This document shows, one piece after another, positions 8,815 through 16,763 of a stretch of 64,000 nt of DNA. Position 1 is the first letter of the stretch; every line of letters starts with the position of its first letter. This stretch comes from Gemella cuniculi DSM 15828. GTDB taxonomy: Bacteria > Bacillota > Bacilli > Staphylococcales > Gemellaceae. Location of the stretch: contig NZ_AUDW01000008.1 in the NCBI RefSeq assembly GCF_000425665.1, positions 18,179 to 82,178 on the forward strand. The letters are read 5' to 3'. A model generated the notes under the pieces. That model did no database searches and had not been told where the DNA came from. It saw only the letters and a list, made by a program, of their open reading frames with translations. Position numbers and translations under genes: made by a program.

Positions 8815-9795
8815 TTAGTCAGCATAATTGTCTTGGAATGCAATCGCACCATCCGCAAATGGCGATTCTTTTGCAAACTCAACAGCGTCATCAATAGTAG
8901 CTTTTGCTCTATCTTCTATTTCTTTTAATTCTTCTTCTGTTGCAATTCCACTTTCTAATAGGTAGTTTTTATATTTTACGTTAGGATCTTTAAGTTTCCA
9001 TTCTGCTACTTCTTCACGACTACGGTATTTCCCAGCATCTGATGCAGAGTGTCCAAACCATCTATAAGACACAGCTTCTACCAACACTGGTCCCTTTCCA
9101 CTTCTTGCATGTTCAATAGCTTCTTGCATTGCATCATAAACAGCAAGAACATCATTACCATCTTCTACATGAATTCCTTTTATTCTATATGAGGCAGCAC
9201 GTTCAGTAATTTTTTCAACACGCATACATCTTTCTTGGGCCATTGAAATACCATATTTATTATTAATTACATAGAAAATAAGTGGTAAATCCCAATTAGA
9301 TGCCATATTCAAACATTCATGGAAACTTCCTTCATTAGTAGCTCCGTCACCCATGCAACAAATAACAACATTATCTGTTTTTTTCATTTTCTGAGCCAAT
9401 GCTGCACCAGTACTTAGACCATGTCCTCCACCAACGATACCATTACATCCCATGTTACCTTGCTCTAAGTCATATACGTGCATACTTCCACCACGACCTT
9501 TACATTGCCCTGTTTCCTTGCCTAAAATTTCTGCCATCATGCGATCAATTTCTATTCCTTTTGCAATAGTTTGACCATGTCCACGGTGATTAGAATACAT
9601 TAAATCTTCTTTTTTAAGTGGATAAATTGCTCCAACATTAGCCGCTTCTTCTCCTACTGAATAGTGAGTCATTCCGTGAACTAAACCACGAGAGTATAGT
9701 TTACTTAACTCCATATCAAAATCTCTAATAAGGTGCATTAGTTCGTACATTTCTAAATGCTCTTGTTTAGTTAAATCTTTTGATGTTTTTGCCAT
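8815..9795 (-). CDS. pdhA: Pyruvate dehydrogenase E1 component, alpha subunit
   Basis: A 326-residue TPP-dependent E1 alpha subunit. The thiamine-diphosphate motif begins GDGATNEGSFHE at about residue 148 and ends with NN; the HRGHGQ and GRGGSMH blocks are also typical. A TTG lies in frame 12 nt upstream, but ATG 9795 follows GGAGG at proper spacing and is preferred. First gene of pdhABCD. The about 325-residue length matches the short E1 alpha of streptococci and of acetoin dehydrogenases rather than the longer Bacillus PdhA, so an acetoin substrate is possible. Confidence 0.9.
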   Translation of the reverse strand: MAKTSKDLTKQEHLEMYELMHLIRDFDMELSKLYSRGLVHGMTHYSVGEEAANVGAIYPLKKEDLMYSNHRGHGQTIAKGIEIDRMMAEILGKETGQCKGRGGSMHVYDLEQGNMGCNGIVGGGHGLSTGAALAQKMKKTDNVVICCMGDGATNEGSFHECLNMASNWDLPLIFYVINNKYGISMAQERCMRVEKITERAASYRIKGIHVEDGNDVLAVYDAMQEAIEHARSGKGPVLVEAVSYRWFGHSASDAGKYRSREEVAEWKLKDPNVKYKNYLLESGIATEEELKEIEDRAKATIDDAVEFAKESPFADGAIAFQDNYAD

Positions 9796-9867
9796 AATAA
9801 CCTCCAAAGTTGTGTATATATTTATTAAATGTATATAAATTATTTTTTAATCATATATTACTTTATT

Positions 9868-9896
9868 AATATACATCTTTTATTTTGAAAAGTCAA
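9868..9896 (-). promoter_or_regulatory. pdhABCD promoter
   Basis: On the minus strand, TTGACT (9891-9896), a 17-bp spacer and TATATT (9868-9873), about 70 nt upstream of the pdhA start. Confidence 0.65.
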
Positions 9897-10178
9897 ATTA
9901 CTGAACTGAAATAAAATAATAATATTTGCTTTACCTTAAAATAAATTATTTTCTTAACACAAAAATATAATCAATATAAACAGGAGTAAATTTTGTCATT
10001 TATTTATCATTATTTTAGTTTTAATCTGTATTATTTCTTAATAAATTTTCCATCAATTATTTTAAAACAGTTTTTCAAAAATAAATTTTTTTTAAGTTTT
10101 AAATATTTTTTTAGGAATATATACATTTTCTTAATAAAATTAAGGTAGAAAACTATTAAAAACTTCCTTTTATTGTAT

Positions 10179-10193
10179 TCATTGCGTTTTCAT
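10179..10193 (-). promoter_or_regulatory. cre-like site (CcpA) upstream of lldP
   Basis: ATGAAAACGCAATGA on the minus strand matches 14 of 15 positions of the consensus WTGWAARCGYWWWCW. CcpA is the carbon catabolite regulator of Bacillota. The position, about 165 bp before lldP and 280 bp before the pdh promoter, suggests carbon control of lactate permease, but the effect is inferred. Confidence 0.5.
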
Positions 10194-10357
10194 TCCTTTT
10201 ATTATGATGTTTTTTTTATGAAAAATGATATATATTTTTATTTTCTTAATGATTAACTCACTAAATTAAAAGCAAATCCCTTTTATTTAAAAACATTTTA
10301 TAATAGAATCTAAAACATATATATAATATATTTTTATAGAATTTAGGAGGATTATTT

Positions 10358-12007
10358 ATGATTTTAAACTCGATTTGGGAGCAACAATACAACCCAACAG
10401 GAAATATATGGTTATCAGCACTTATCGCTGCGATACCTATTGTAGTTTTTATTATTTCATTAGTTTTTTTGAAATTAAAAGGATATTACGCAGGACTTAT
10501 TAGTGTTATTGTTTCTGCATTCATTTCTATATTTATTTACAAAATGCCTGCTGACAAAATAGCAGGGGCTGCTGCACAAGGTATAGTTTCTGGTTTGTGG
10601 CCAGTTGCAAGTATTGTAATAGCAGCAATTTTCTTATATAAACTTACCGTGAAAATTGGCTGTTTTGATATTATGAAGGACAGTATTTCTTCTATTTCTC
10701 CTGATAAGAGAATACAAGTTTTACTTATTGCTTTTTCATTTGGTGCATTTTTAGAGGGAGCTGCCGGGTTTGGAGCTCCAGTTGCAATTACAGCTGCCAT
10801 CTTGGTAGGTTTAGGCTTTAAACCTCTCCATGCTGCTACCCTATGCTTAATTGCCAATATCACTGGTGGAGCATACGGTGCTATGGGAATACCAGTTACC
10901 GTTCCTGCTGGACTAACCGAATTAGATTCATTGATCGTTGGACAAAACACAGCACTTATTCTTTGTTTGGTTACGATTATTATTGCATTTTTGCTTGTTT
11001 TCCTTGTTGATGGATTTAAAGGAATTAGAGAAACATTCCCTGCAATTTTAGTATCAGGTGGTTCTTTCGCAATTACTCAATACTTATTATTGCATTTTTC
11101 TGGTCCAGAACTAGTTGATGTCGCAGCAGCTATTGTCAGTTTAATTTCATTGATTGCATTCTTACGAATTTGGAAACCCAAAAATGAATTATCTGCTCCT
11201 AAGAAAGCTATTCAAAAAGAAATTCAACATTCCGGAAAAGCTGTAATTCGTGCTTGGCTTCCATTTATATTATTAACAATTTTTGTTACAATATTAAATA
11301 CAGCGTTTTTCAAAGCACTTGTGCAAGATGCCAATCCAAAAACTGGTACAAAGGCAGGTGCTTTGAATTCATTAATTTTTAAATTTGAATATTTTAATAT
11401 GAATGAAAGTGTCGCAAGAGTTTCTCCAATAGTTGATAACCCTACACCAATTAAAGCAATATTCTCATTCGCTCCATTCACATCAACTACAACAGCGATT
11501 GTTTTGGCTGCAATTTTTACTATATTTATTTTTAAAGTACATAGTCGCATTGTAAAATTGGTAATTAAAGAAACGTTCATAGAATTATGGGCTCCTATAC
11601 TTACAATATGTTCTGTATTAGCTTTCGCTTATATTTCTACATATTCAGGTATGTCATCAACTCTAGGTTTAGCGTTTGCTAACACTGGAAAAATATTCCC
11701 ACTATTCTCTCCTATTTTAGGTTGGATTGGAGTATTTCTTACTGGCTCTGTTGTAAATAGCGGATCTTTATTCGCAGGATTACAATCAGTAACAGCCTCT
11801 CAAATTGGAACTGATCCAGCACTCTTGGTTGCATCTAATGTTATCGGCGGAGCTATTGCAAAAATGATTTCACCACAATCTATCGCTGTAGCAGCAGCTG
11901 CTGTAGGACTTACTAATAAGGATAGTGAAATTTTTGGTAAAACTATAAAATGGAGTGTTATTCTATTAATTCTAGCCGGTATTTGTAATTATTTATTAAC
12001 TAGATAA
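10358..12007 (+). CDS. lldP: L-lactate permease
   Basis: A 549-residue polytopic membrane transporter of the lactate permease family (LctP), which couples lactate movement to protons. Family signatures include GAFLEGAAGFGAPVAI near residue 130 and VNSGSLFAGLQ and ISPQSIAVAAAA in the last third. Hydrophobic segments run throughout, consistent with 12 or more membrane spans. ATG 10358 follows TTAGGAGG. Divergent from pdhABCD, linking lactate and pyruvate use. A cre-like site lies upstream. Confidence 0.93.
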   Translation: MILNSIWEQQYNPTGNIWLSALIAAIPIVVFIISLVFLKLKGYYAGLISVIVSAFISIFIYKMPADKIAGAAAQGIVSGLWPVASIVIAAIFLYKLTVKIGCFDIMKDSISSISPDKRIQVLLIAFSFGAFLEGAAGFGAPVAITAAILVGLGFKPLHAATLCLIANITGGAYGAMGIPVTVPAGLTELDSLIVGQNTALILCLVTIIIAFLLVFLVDGFKGIRETFPAILVSGGSFAITQYLLLHFSGPELVDVAAAIVSLISLIAFLRIWKPKNELSAPKKAIQKEIQHSGKAVIRAWLPFILLTIFVTILNTAFFKALVQDANPKTGTKAGALNSLIFKFEYFNMNESVARVSPIVDNPTPIKAIFSFAPFTSTTTAIVLAAIFTIFIFKVHSRIVKLVIKETFIELWAPILTICSVLAFAYISTYSGMSSTLGLAFANTGKIFPLFSPILGWIGVFLTGSVVNSGSLFAGLQSVTASQIGTDPALLVASNVIGGAIAKMISPQSIAVAAAAVGLTNKDSEIFGKTIKWSVILLILAGICNYLLTR

Positions 12008-12011
12008 CAAT

Positions 12012-12055
12012 AAAAAATATCAGACTAACTAACTTAATTAGTCTGATATTTTTTA
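12012..12055. terminator. Bidirectional terminator between lldP and the metallothionein-like gene
   Basis: The arms ATATCAGACTA (12017-12027) and TAGTCTGATAT (12039-12049) are extended by A/T pairs. A-run before and T-run after allow use by both converging genes. Confidence 0.9.
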
Positions 12056-12060
12056 TATCT

Positions 12061-12252
12061 TTATGCTGCATGATTATTGCAATGACATTCCCCTGTTTTA
12101 CAATTTCCACATTCACAATCTTCTTTTGCACTGTGGCAGCCACATTCACAACCTTCTTGACAGTTGCAATTTCCAGCTTTACAGTTTCCACATTTGCAAT
12201 TTTCTACAGCATCATGACAATGACAGTGGTGTTCACATTCACATTTGTTCAT
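12061..12252 (-). CDS. Small Cys/His-rich metallothionein-like protein
   Basis: A 63-residue protein with 17 cysteines and 7 histidines, nearly all in C-x-C or C-x-x-C pairs, and no aromatic residue. Two halves repeat a 15-residue unit: ENCKCGNCKAGNCNC and EDCECGNCKTGECHC. The N-terminus is a CECEHHCHCH cluster. This composition is that of a cytosolic metal-thiolate protein (zinc, copper or cadmium buffering), though it does not follow the cyanobacterial BmtA pattern I know. It starts at ATG 12252 with AGGGGGG upstream and has its own promoter and terminator, so it is a real gene. Overlapping frames on both strands are shadows. Function is inferred from composition only. Confidence 0.75.
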   Translation of the reverse strand: MNKCECEHHCHCHDAVENCKCGNCKAGNCNCQEGCECGCHSAKEDCECGNCKTGECHCNNHAA

Positions 12253-12288
12253 TTTCTTGCCCCCCTAATATTTTTATCTTATAATTAG

Positions 12289-12317
12289 ATTTTATATCGT
12301 TTACAATAGTTAGTCAA
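12289..12317 (-). promoter_or_regulatory. Promoter of the metallothionein-like gene
   Basis: On the minus strand, TTGACT (12312-12317), a 17-bp spacer and TAAAAT (12289-12294), about 40 nt before the start codon. Confidence 0.65.
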
Positions 12318-12501
12318 TAGATTTTCGTCTTAAGGAAATATTACGATTTACAAAAAATTTCCCTAAATAATATTTTAATGGGCTATAATTTAAAGTTTTG
12401 TAGAATATTATATTCTTTTCTTTATAATCTGCATTAATAAAATAAACTATGGGAATGGAAATTATTAACGTACCAAATTGTGTAAATACTGTGTATGGAG
12501 G
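12310..12501 (-). pseudogene. Possible remnant of an ABC-2-type permease
   Basis: A minus-strand frame without a ribosome binding site or good start encodes about 63 residues. A hydrophobic stretch (FGTLIISIPIVYFI) is followed by FYKTLNYSPLKYYLGKFFV. This resembles the part of ABC-2 permeases where a membrane span is followed by a cytoplasmic loop and a conserved lysine-containing segment. Nothing else of such a gene is visible nearby. It could be a decayed fragment or a chance frame, and its end overlaps the promoter of the metallothionein-like gene. Confidence 0.25.
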
Positions 12502-12504
12502 CAA

Positions 12505-12789
12505 TGTTAATTAATAAAATTTACTTTGGATATATTATCTATAATAGTTTTTAATAAAATATATCCAAAAATAAACATCATATAAACAGAAGAAATGCAA
12601 AATAGTACTAGTCTATTATTTATATTAAATATTTTAATATTATTTGTGAAATATATGTAAAGGTTATAAAATTAAAATTTTCACTTATCTTGTTTTCAAA
12701 GAACAAACATTAATAGGCTATTAATACTTAAATTTTACTCATGTATTAATAGCCCAAAGCCCTCTTATATAAACTTTTTATTTTTTGTC
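12505..12789. other. AT-rich intergenic stretch downstream of mtlD
   Basis: No coding potential was recognised. Together with the fragment and promoter to its left it makes a stretch of more than 500 bp without an intact gene. Its only clear structure is the 12-bp inverted repeat at 12716-12754. Confidence 0.5.
12716..12754 (-). terminator. Hairpin downstream of mtlD (probable terminator)
   Basis: Perfect 12-bp arms GGCTATTAATAC (12716-12727) and GTATTAATAGCC (12743-12754) with a 15-nt loop. On the minus strand the trailing sequence is only moderately T-rich, so this is a weaker call than other terminators here. Confidence 0.5.
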
Positions 12790-13938
12790 TTATATCAGAT
12801 TTTCATATCCTGTTTTTATTTTGTTCAAAATATTTTCATCTGAAAGTTCTGTTATTTCTCTTAGTGATTCTATAACTCCTTGTTCATTAATTAACTGCGA
12901 TAATTTTTGTGATTGCTCATCATCTTGTGACTTAAATGTTAATATATATGAACATACTTTTAATAACGCCTCATTTGATAAACCACGTTCTTGTGCTTCT
13001 CTAATAGGTTTAATAAAACGTTCATTATATCCAAGTTTTCTTATTGGTGTACGACAAATTCTAGATACATTATCGATAATACGTGGATTTTCAAATCGTT
13101 TAATAGTTTTTTCCCTATATGTTTTCATATCTTCTGCATCAAATTTCCATTTTTCAACTAATAAAGCACTAGTTTCTTCTAATACTGCGATAAAATCTTC
13201 ACGAACTTGCTTATCTCTAGCCCCATCAGATACTAGTTCTATTCCTAAGTAATTTGCTATGTAACTAAGTGCTGCATGTCCTGTGTTTACTGTAAATAGT
13301 TTTCTTTCTATAAACGGATTTAAATCTTCTACATAATGAACATTTTCTATTTTTTTATTTTCTTCTACTTTGATTTTATCTTTTTCTACTACCCATTCAC
13401 AGAATTTTTCCACTTCCACTAGAAGTACATCTTCGTGTTTTTGTGCTGGAACTATTCTGTCTACTGCAGAATTAGGAAAACCAACATACTTATTAACAAA
13501 ATCTTGTTCTTCATTACTTAGATGCTTAAAGATTTCATTTTTTAAAAAGTCTGTTCCTTCTATCATGTTTTCACATGCAATAATATCTAATAACTTCTCG
13601 TTATTTTCAGCAACTTTTTGTTTTAGTCCTTCTGCAATATCTTTCGCTATTATGGGCAGTACGTTTGGTCCAATAGATGTTGTAATTAATTCCACTTCAT
13701 TTATTTTATTATAAATTTTTTCTTTTTCTGTGGCGATATTTAACGCATCAAAGTTATTTATAATTACTTCTTCAACATTTTCATCCAATATTCTTATAGT
13801 ATATGTTTCACGAGCTTTTAAATTATTAACTACTTCTTCATTAATATCGACAAAAGTCACATGATAATTTGATTTATTAAGGAGTTCTCCTATAAATCCT
13901 CGTCCTATATTTCCAGCTCCAAAGTGTAAATCTTTCAT
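12790..13938 (-). CDS. mtlD: Mannitol-1-phosphate 5-dehydrogenase
   Basis: Oxidises mannitol 1-phosphate to fructose 6-phosphate with NAD+, feeding mannitol into glycolysis. At 382 residues it is full length. The N-terminal Rossmann motif HFGAGNIGRGFIGELL and the FPNSAVDRIVP block are characteristic of the polyol dehydrogenase family, with NTGHAALSY in the catalytic part. It lies 25 bp downstream of mtlF (the EIIA gene) and is the second gene of that two-gene unit, so it should share the MtlR-type promoter in front of mtlF. Confidence 0.95.
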   Translation of the reverse strand: MKDLHFGAGNIGRGFIGELLNKSNYHVTFVDINEEVVNNLKARETYTIRILDENVEEVIINNFDALNIATEKEKIYNKINEVELITTSIGPNVLPIIAKDIAEGLKQKVAENNEKLLDIIACENMIEGTDFLKNEIFKHLSNEEQDFVNKYVGFPNSAVDRIVPAQKHEDVLLVEVEKFCEWVVEKDKIKVEENKKIENVHYVEDLNPFIERKLFTVNTGHAALSYIANYLGIELVSDGARDKQVREDFIAVLEETSALLVEKWKFDAEDMKTYREKTIKRFENPRIIDNVSRICRTPIRKLGYNERFIKPIREAQERGLSNEALLKVCSYILTFKSQDDEQSQKLSQLINEQGVIESLREITELSDENILNKIKTGYENLI

Positions 13939-13963
13939 TTTCGATACCTTCTTTTTTAAATAA

Positions 13964-14407
13964 TTATTCTACTTCTGATAATAATGCTATTACTTCATCT
14001 TCTGAAGATGCGTTTACTAATTTGATTACATTTTCTTGTTCTGAACAGAAAATTGCAATTTTCGATAATAATTCTAAATGTTCTCCATCTTTTCCTGCGA
14101 TACCAAAAACAACAAATACCATTTTATCTTCTGTATCATCTTCTTTTGCGAATGATACGCCTCCTGGAATTTGAATAATAGAAATTCCAGTATTTTTAAT
14201 TGATTTTTTCGCATCATCTGTACCATGAGGAATTGCAATAAAATTTCCCATATATGTAGAAACTATTTCCTCACGTTCTAACATCGCTGGAATATAATCA
14301 CTATCTACATAACCATTAGCAACCAATACCTCTCCTGCTTTTTTAATAGCTTCTTCTTTTGTATTAATTTCTTGATCTAATAATATATCTTGTTTAGTTA
14401 ATTTCAT
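13964..14407 (-). CDS. mtlF: Mannitol-specific PTS EIIA component
   Basis: A 147-residue soluble phosphocarrier. It takes phosphate from HPr on His61 (in FIAIPHGTDD) and passes it to the EIIB domain of MtlA. The length and PTS EIIA type-2 fold are as expected for a free-standing MtlF. First gene of mtlF-mtlD, behind a promoter that mirrors the one in front of mtlA. Confidence 0.93.
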   Translation of the reverse strand: MKLTKQDILLDQEINTKEEAIKKAGEVLVANGYVDSDYIPAMLEREEIVSTYMGNFIAIPHGTDDAKKSIKNTGISIIQIPGGVSFAKEDDTEDKMVFVVFGIAGKDGEHLELLSKIAIFCSEQENVIKLVNASSEDEVIALLSEVE

Positions 14408-14449
14408 TTTCTTGCTCCTTAGTTTTTCTTTTCTTTATCTTATGACTTT

Positions 14450-14478
14450 ATTATATCGTGTTATAAATATTCAAACAA
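14450..14478 (-). promoter_or_regulatory. mtlF-mtlD promoter
   Basis: On the minus strand, -10 TATAAT (14450-14455), a 17-bp spacer and a poor -35 TTGTTT (14473-14478). The mtlA promoter has the same elements and spacing. A weak -35 beside an operator is typical of activator-dependent promoters. Confidence 0.7.
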
Positions 14479-14488
14479 TATCAAAGTC

Positions 14489-14509
14489 GGCAAAAGAAAC
14501 TTTGTCAAA
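14489..14509 (-). promoter_or_regulatory. Candidate MtlR operator upstream of mtlF
   Basis: On the minus strand, TTTGACAAAG followed by TTTCTTTTGCC. It matches the element at mtlA (18290-18310) over 21 bp with few differences and sits exactly 10 bp upstream of the -35 in both cases. The TTTGrCA/TGCC half-sites recall the Bacillus MtlR operator. Assignment to MtlR is an inference. Confidence 0.6.
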
Positions 14510-14596
14510 ATAATGTTACACATACCTAGATAAATAAAATACGCAGCAAGAGAGAGTATCCTTTTAACATATTTTATAATTATTTCAAGACTCTTC

Positions 14597-16576
14597 CTAG
14601 TACTGCAATATATAATTTTTCATTATCAACTCTAATTTAGTTTTTATAAAATCTTCATTCCCTGAAACAAGTGCCTTTTTCAACACTTCATCATTTAGAA
14701 TAGCAATACTTATTTGCCCTAATAAACTTGTATAATTTTCTTTATTTGGACTGACCATTACAAAAAAGATATTCACATCTTCGCTGGAGTCACTCACATC
14801 TTTCATTTCAATGTTATTTTTTAATTTACAAATCACAATAAATGGAGTTTCTAAATTATTATTTAAAGTGTGAAATAAAGCTAGATTAGTCGTCGGTATT
14901 ACAATCGAACTCTTTTCATGACGTTCTAATAAACTTTGAACAATCTCTTCCTTACTATTTAACGTTAAATTTGCCACTTCTAATGCCTTTAATAAACTCT
15001 CTTTATTGTTCTGATCATTATCTATTTCTACACAATTAACGTTTTTCAAAATGTCGTTACAAAAAGTAGATACTTCATCCAAATTAACAGTACTCTCTAA
15101 TTCTACTGAATTTTTCCGCCTAAAGCTCCTATTTTCCAAAATTTTCTTCCTTATACGCTCTATATCTTTTTCTTTTAAAATAGTAGGTAGTAATAAATAA
15201 TCTATATCTTTATTCAGTTCTATTGTAGAAATAATTACGTCATAATTTTCCGAAAACTTCTTCGTTATTTTACTAGGAATTGTATATTCTAAATTTTTAA
15301 TTTCAGGTATACTTTTTCTTATTTGACTTCCTAATATTTTTGAACTTCCGATACCACTTGCACATATAACAAGTGCCCTTATGAAATTTTTTCTATAAAT
15401 TTGTTCATAGCTTGATGCAAAATGAATAACTATATAACTAAGTTCTGTAGAATTAAAATTAATTTCATCAAAAACAACTAATAATTCTGATTTTATAACT
15501 AAGTAAAGCTCATTATAATTTTTCAAAACAAATTCTAATAAATCTTCATTTTCTTCCGTTAACTTCATTTGATACCTTTTTATCGCAGATTCAATATGTG
15601 CAATTAAACCACTAGAAAGATTTGTATCTTGAGTAAAATCAACATTCATCTTCTCAGAAACATGCTTTATAAGTTGATTTATCTTATAAATAAGAGTATA
15701 TGAGTATTTATCATTAAAGTATGATAATTGTTCTATTAGACGGCATGTTTTTAATATTTTTACAAGAAATTCTATTATATCCTCACTAATTTCATAATCA
15801 ATTATGTTTTTTGAGGCAGTTAATAAAGAAACAATATATTCTCGTTCATCGCTAGAAATTTTTTCTTTAATCTCTACTTCATAATCTATTCTTAAAAATA
15901 CTATATTTAAACTTATAAGTAATTTTTTTATACTAGAGTCTGTATAAACATTAAAAATTTCTAATTCTCTATTTTTATTAAATAACTCTGATAAAAAATC
16001 AAAATTCAAAAATTTTATAAACGGATTACTAGATAATGTTTCTTTTTTATTTATTCTTGTAAAAAATTCTTCATCCCCTATTTCATTACACAGCAGTGAT
16101 ACAAGTAGTGTTCTACGTTCTACCTCTCCTCCAATTATCTCAATACCTTGTCCCTTTTTTCTAATTAATTTCAACTTATAGTCTATTAAAATTTTTTCTA
16201 CTGTTACAATAGTTGAAGCCACTGTATTATAGCTTAACATCAATTTTTCTGATATTTCTTTTATTGATGTATCTTCATTTAAAATTAAAAAACATAATAT
16301 TAAGTTAAGTCTAGTCTCTGTGGAATATGCATGATCTTCAAAATTAGTTTCGAATAATGAGGAATCTAGTGAAGATTTATTACCTTGTATTAAATACTTT
16401 GACTTTTCTTTAACTAGCTCTACACCTAGACTATTTAGCGAATCTTCTAAATTTTTTATTTCTCTATATAAAGTTCTTTCCTTTATCTTAGTTGCTTTAG
16501 CGATTTCTTTTATACTAAGTGCTTCATTGTTTTTAAGTAAAATTTGCAATATAAGTTTCTCACGCTCGCTAAACAT
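14597..16576 (-). CDS. mtlR: PRD-containing transcriptional activator of mannitol genes (MtlR family)
   Basis: A 659-residue DeoR/BglG-hybrid regulator. It has an N-terminal winged HTH (KIKERTLYREIKNLE), a second HTH-like region (LSYNTVASTIVTVEK), two PTS regulation domains in the middle, an EIIB-like domain with CASGIGSSK at about residue 400, and a C-terminal EIIA-like domain (HEKSSIVIPTTN at about 550). PTS phosphorylation of the PRD and EIIB/EIIA histidines and cysteine tells such proteins whether mannitol is being imported. It lies between mtlA and mtlF, each of which has a matching candidate operator. Starts at ATG 16576 after GGAGG. Confidence 0.9.
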   Translation of the reverse strand: MFSEREKLILQILLKNNEALSIKEIAKATKIKERTLYREIKNLEDSLNSLGVELVKEKSKYLIQGNKSSLDSSLFETNFEDHAYSTETRLNLILCFLILNEDTSIKEISEKLMLSYNTVASTIVTVEKILIDYKLKLIRKKGQGIEIIGGEVERRTLLVSLLCNEIGDEEFFTRINKKETLSSNPFIKFLNFDFLSELFNKNRELEIFNVYTDSSIKKLLISLNIVFLRIDYEVEIKEKISSDEREYIVSLLTASKNIIDYEISEDIIEFLVKILKTCRLIEQLSYFNDKYSYTLIYKINQLIKHVSEKMNVDFTQDTNLSSGLIAHIESAIKRYQMKLTEENEDLLEFVLKNYNELYLVIKSELLVVFDEINFNSTELSYIVIHFASSYEQIYRKNFIRALVICASGIGSSKILGSQIRKSIPEIKNLEYTIPSKITKKFSENYDVIISTIELNKDIDYLLLPTILKEKDIERIRKKILENRSFRRKNSVELESTVNLDEVSTFCNDILKNVNCVEIDNDQNNKESLLKALEVANLTLNSKEEIVQSLLERHEKSSIVIPTTNLALFHTLNNNLETPFIVICKLKNNIEMKDVSDSSEDVNIFFVMVSPNKENYTSLLGQISIAILNDEVLKKALVSGNEDFIKTKLELIMKNYILQY

Positions 16577-16671
16577 ATAACCTCCATCAATTTTAACTTC
16601 TTAATTTTAGTATTTTTTCTTTAAACCTCTGATGATTAAAAACAAAAGCATCCTTGATTAATTAATAAACA

Positions 16672-16722
16672 AAATATGACTCCACCTTAGTAATGTACAT
16701 TACTTTTAAGATGAAGTCATAA
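16672..16722 (-). terminator. Hairpin between mtlA and mtlR
   Basis: A long imperfect hairpin (about 16676-16720) with outer arms ATGACT/AGTCAT and inner arms TAATGT/ACATTA. On the minus strand it is followed by the T-rich TATTTTGTTTATT. It probably ends or attenuates mtlA transcription before mtlR. Confidence 0.6.
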
Positions 16723-16763
16723 TCATTACCGCTGTCTTTACAAATTATTATATAGCTTTTAAT

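Larger units (their letters stand above)
9796..10357. other. Intergenic region between pdhA and lldP
   Basis: A 562-bp, very AT-rich divergent control region without a credible gene. It holds the minus-strand pdh promoter and a cre-like site (both listed). For lldP, TATAAT boxes at 10299-10304 and 10322-10327 precede a clear AGGAGG, but no convincing -35 is visible. Confidence 0.6.

Noticed and set aside
9796..10357. Riboswitch or small RNA in the 562-bp pdhA-lldP gap
   Set aside because: The region is homopolymer-rich with no stable stem or conserved riboswitch motif visible, and no convincing terminator inside it.
12000..12288. Other open frames on both strands over the metallothionein-like gene
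   Set aside because: They arise from the repetitive Cys/His codons read in other frames; they lack ribosome binding sites, and their translations are Val/Lys-, Thr/Phe- or His/Leu-biased.
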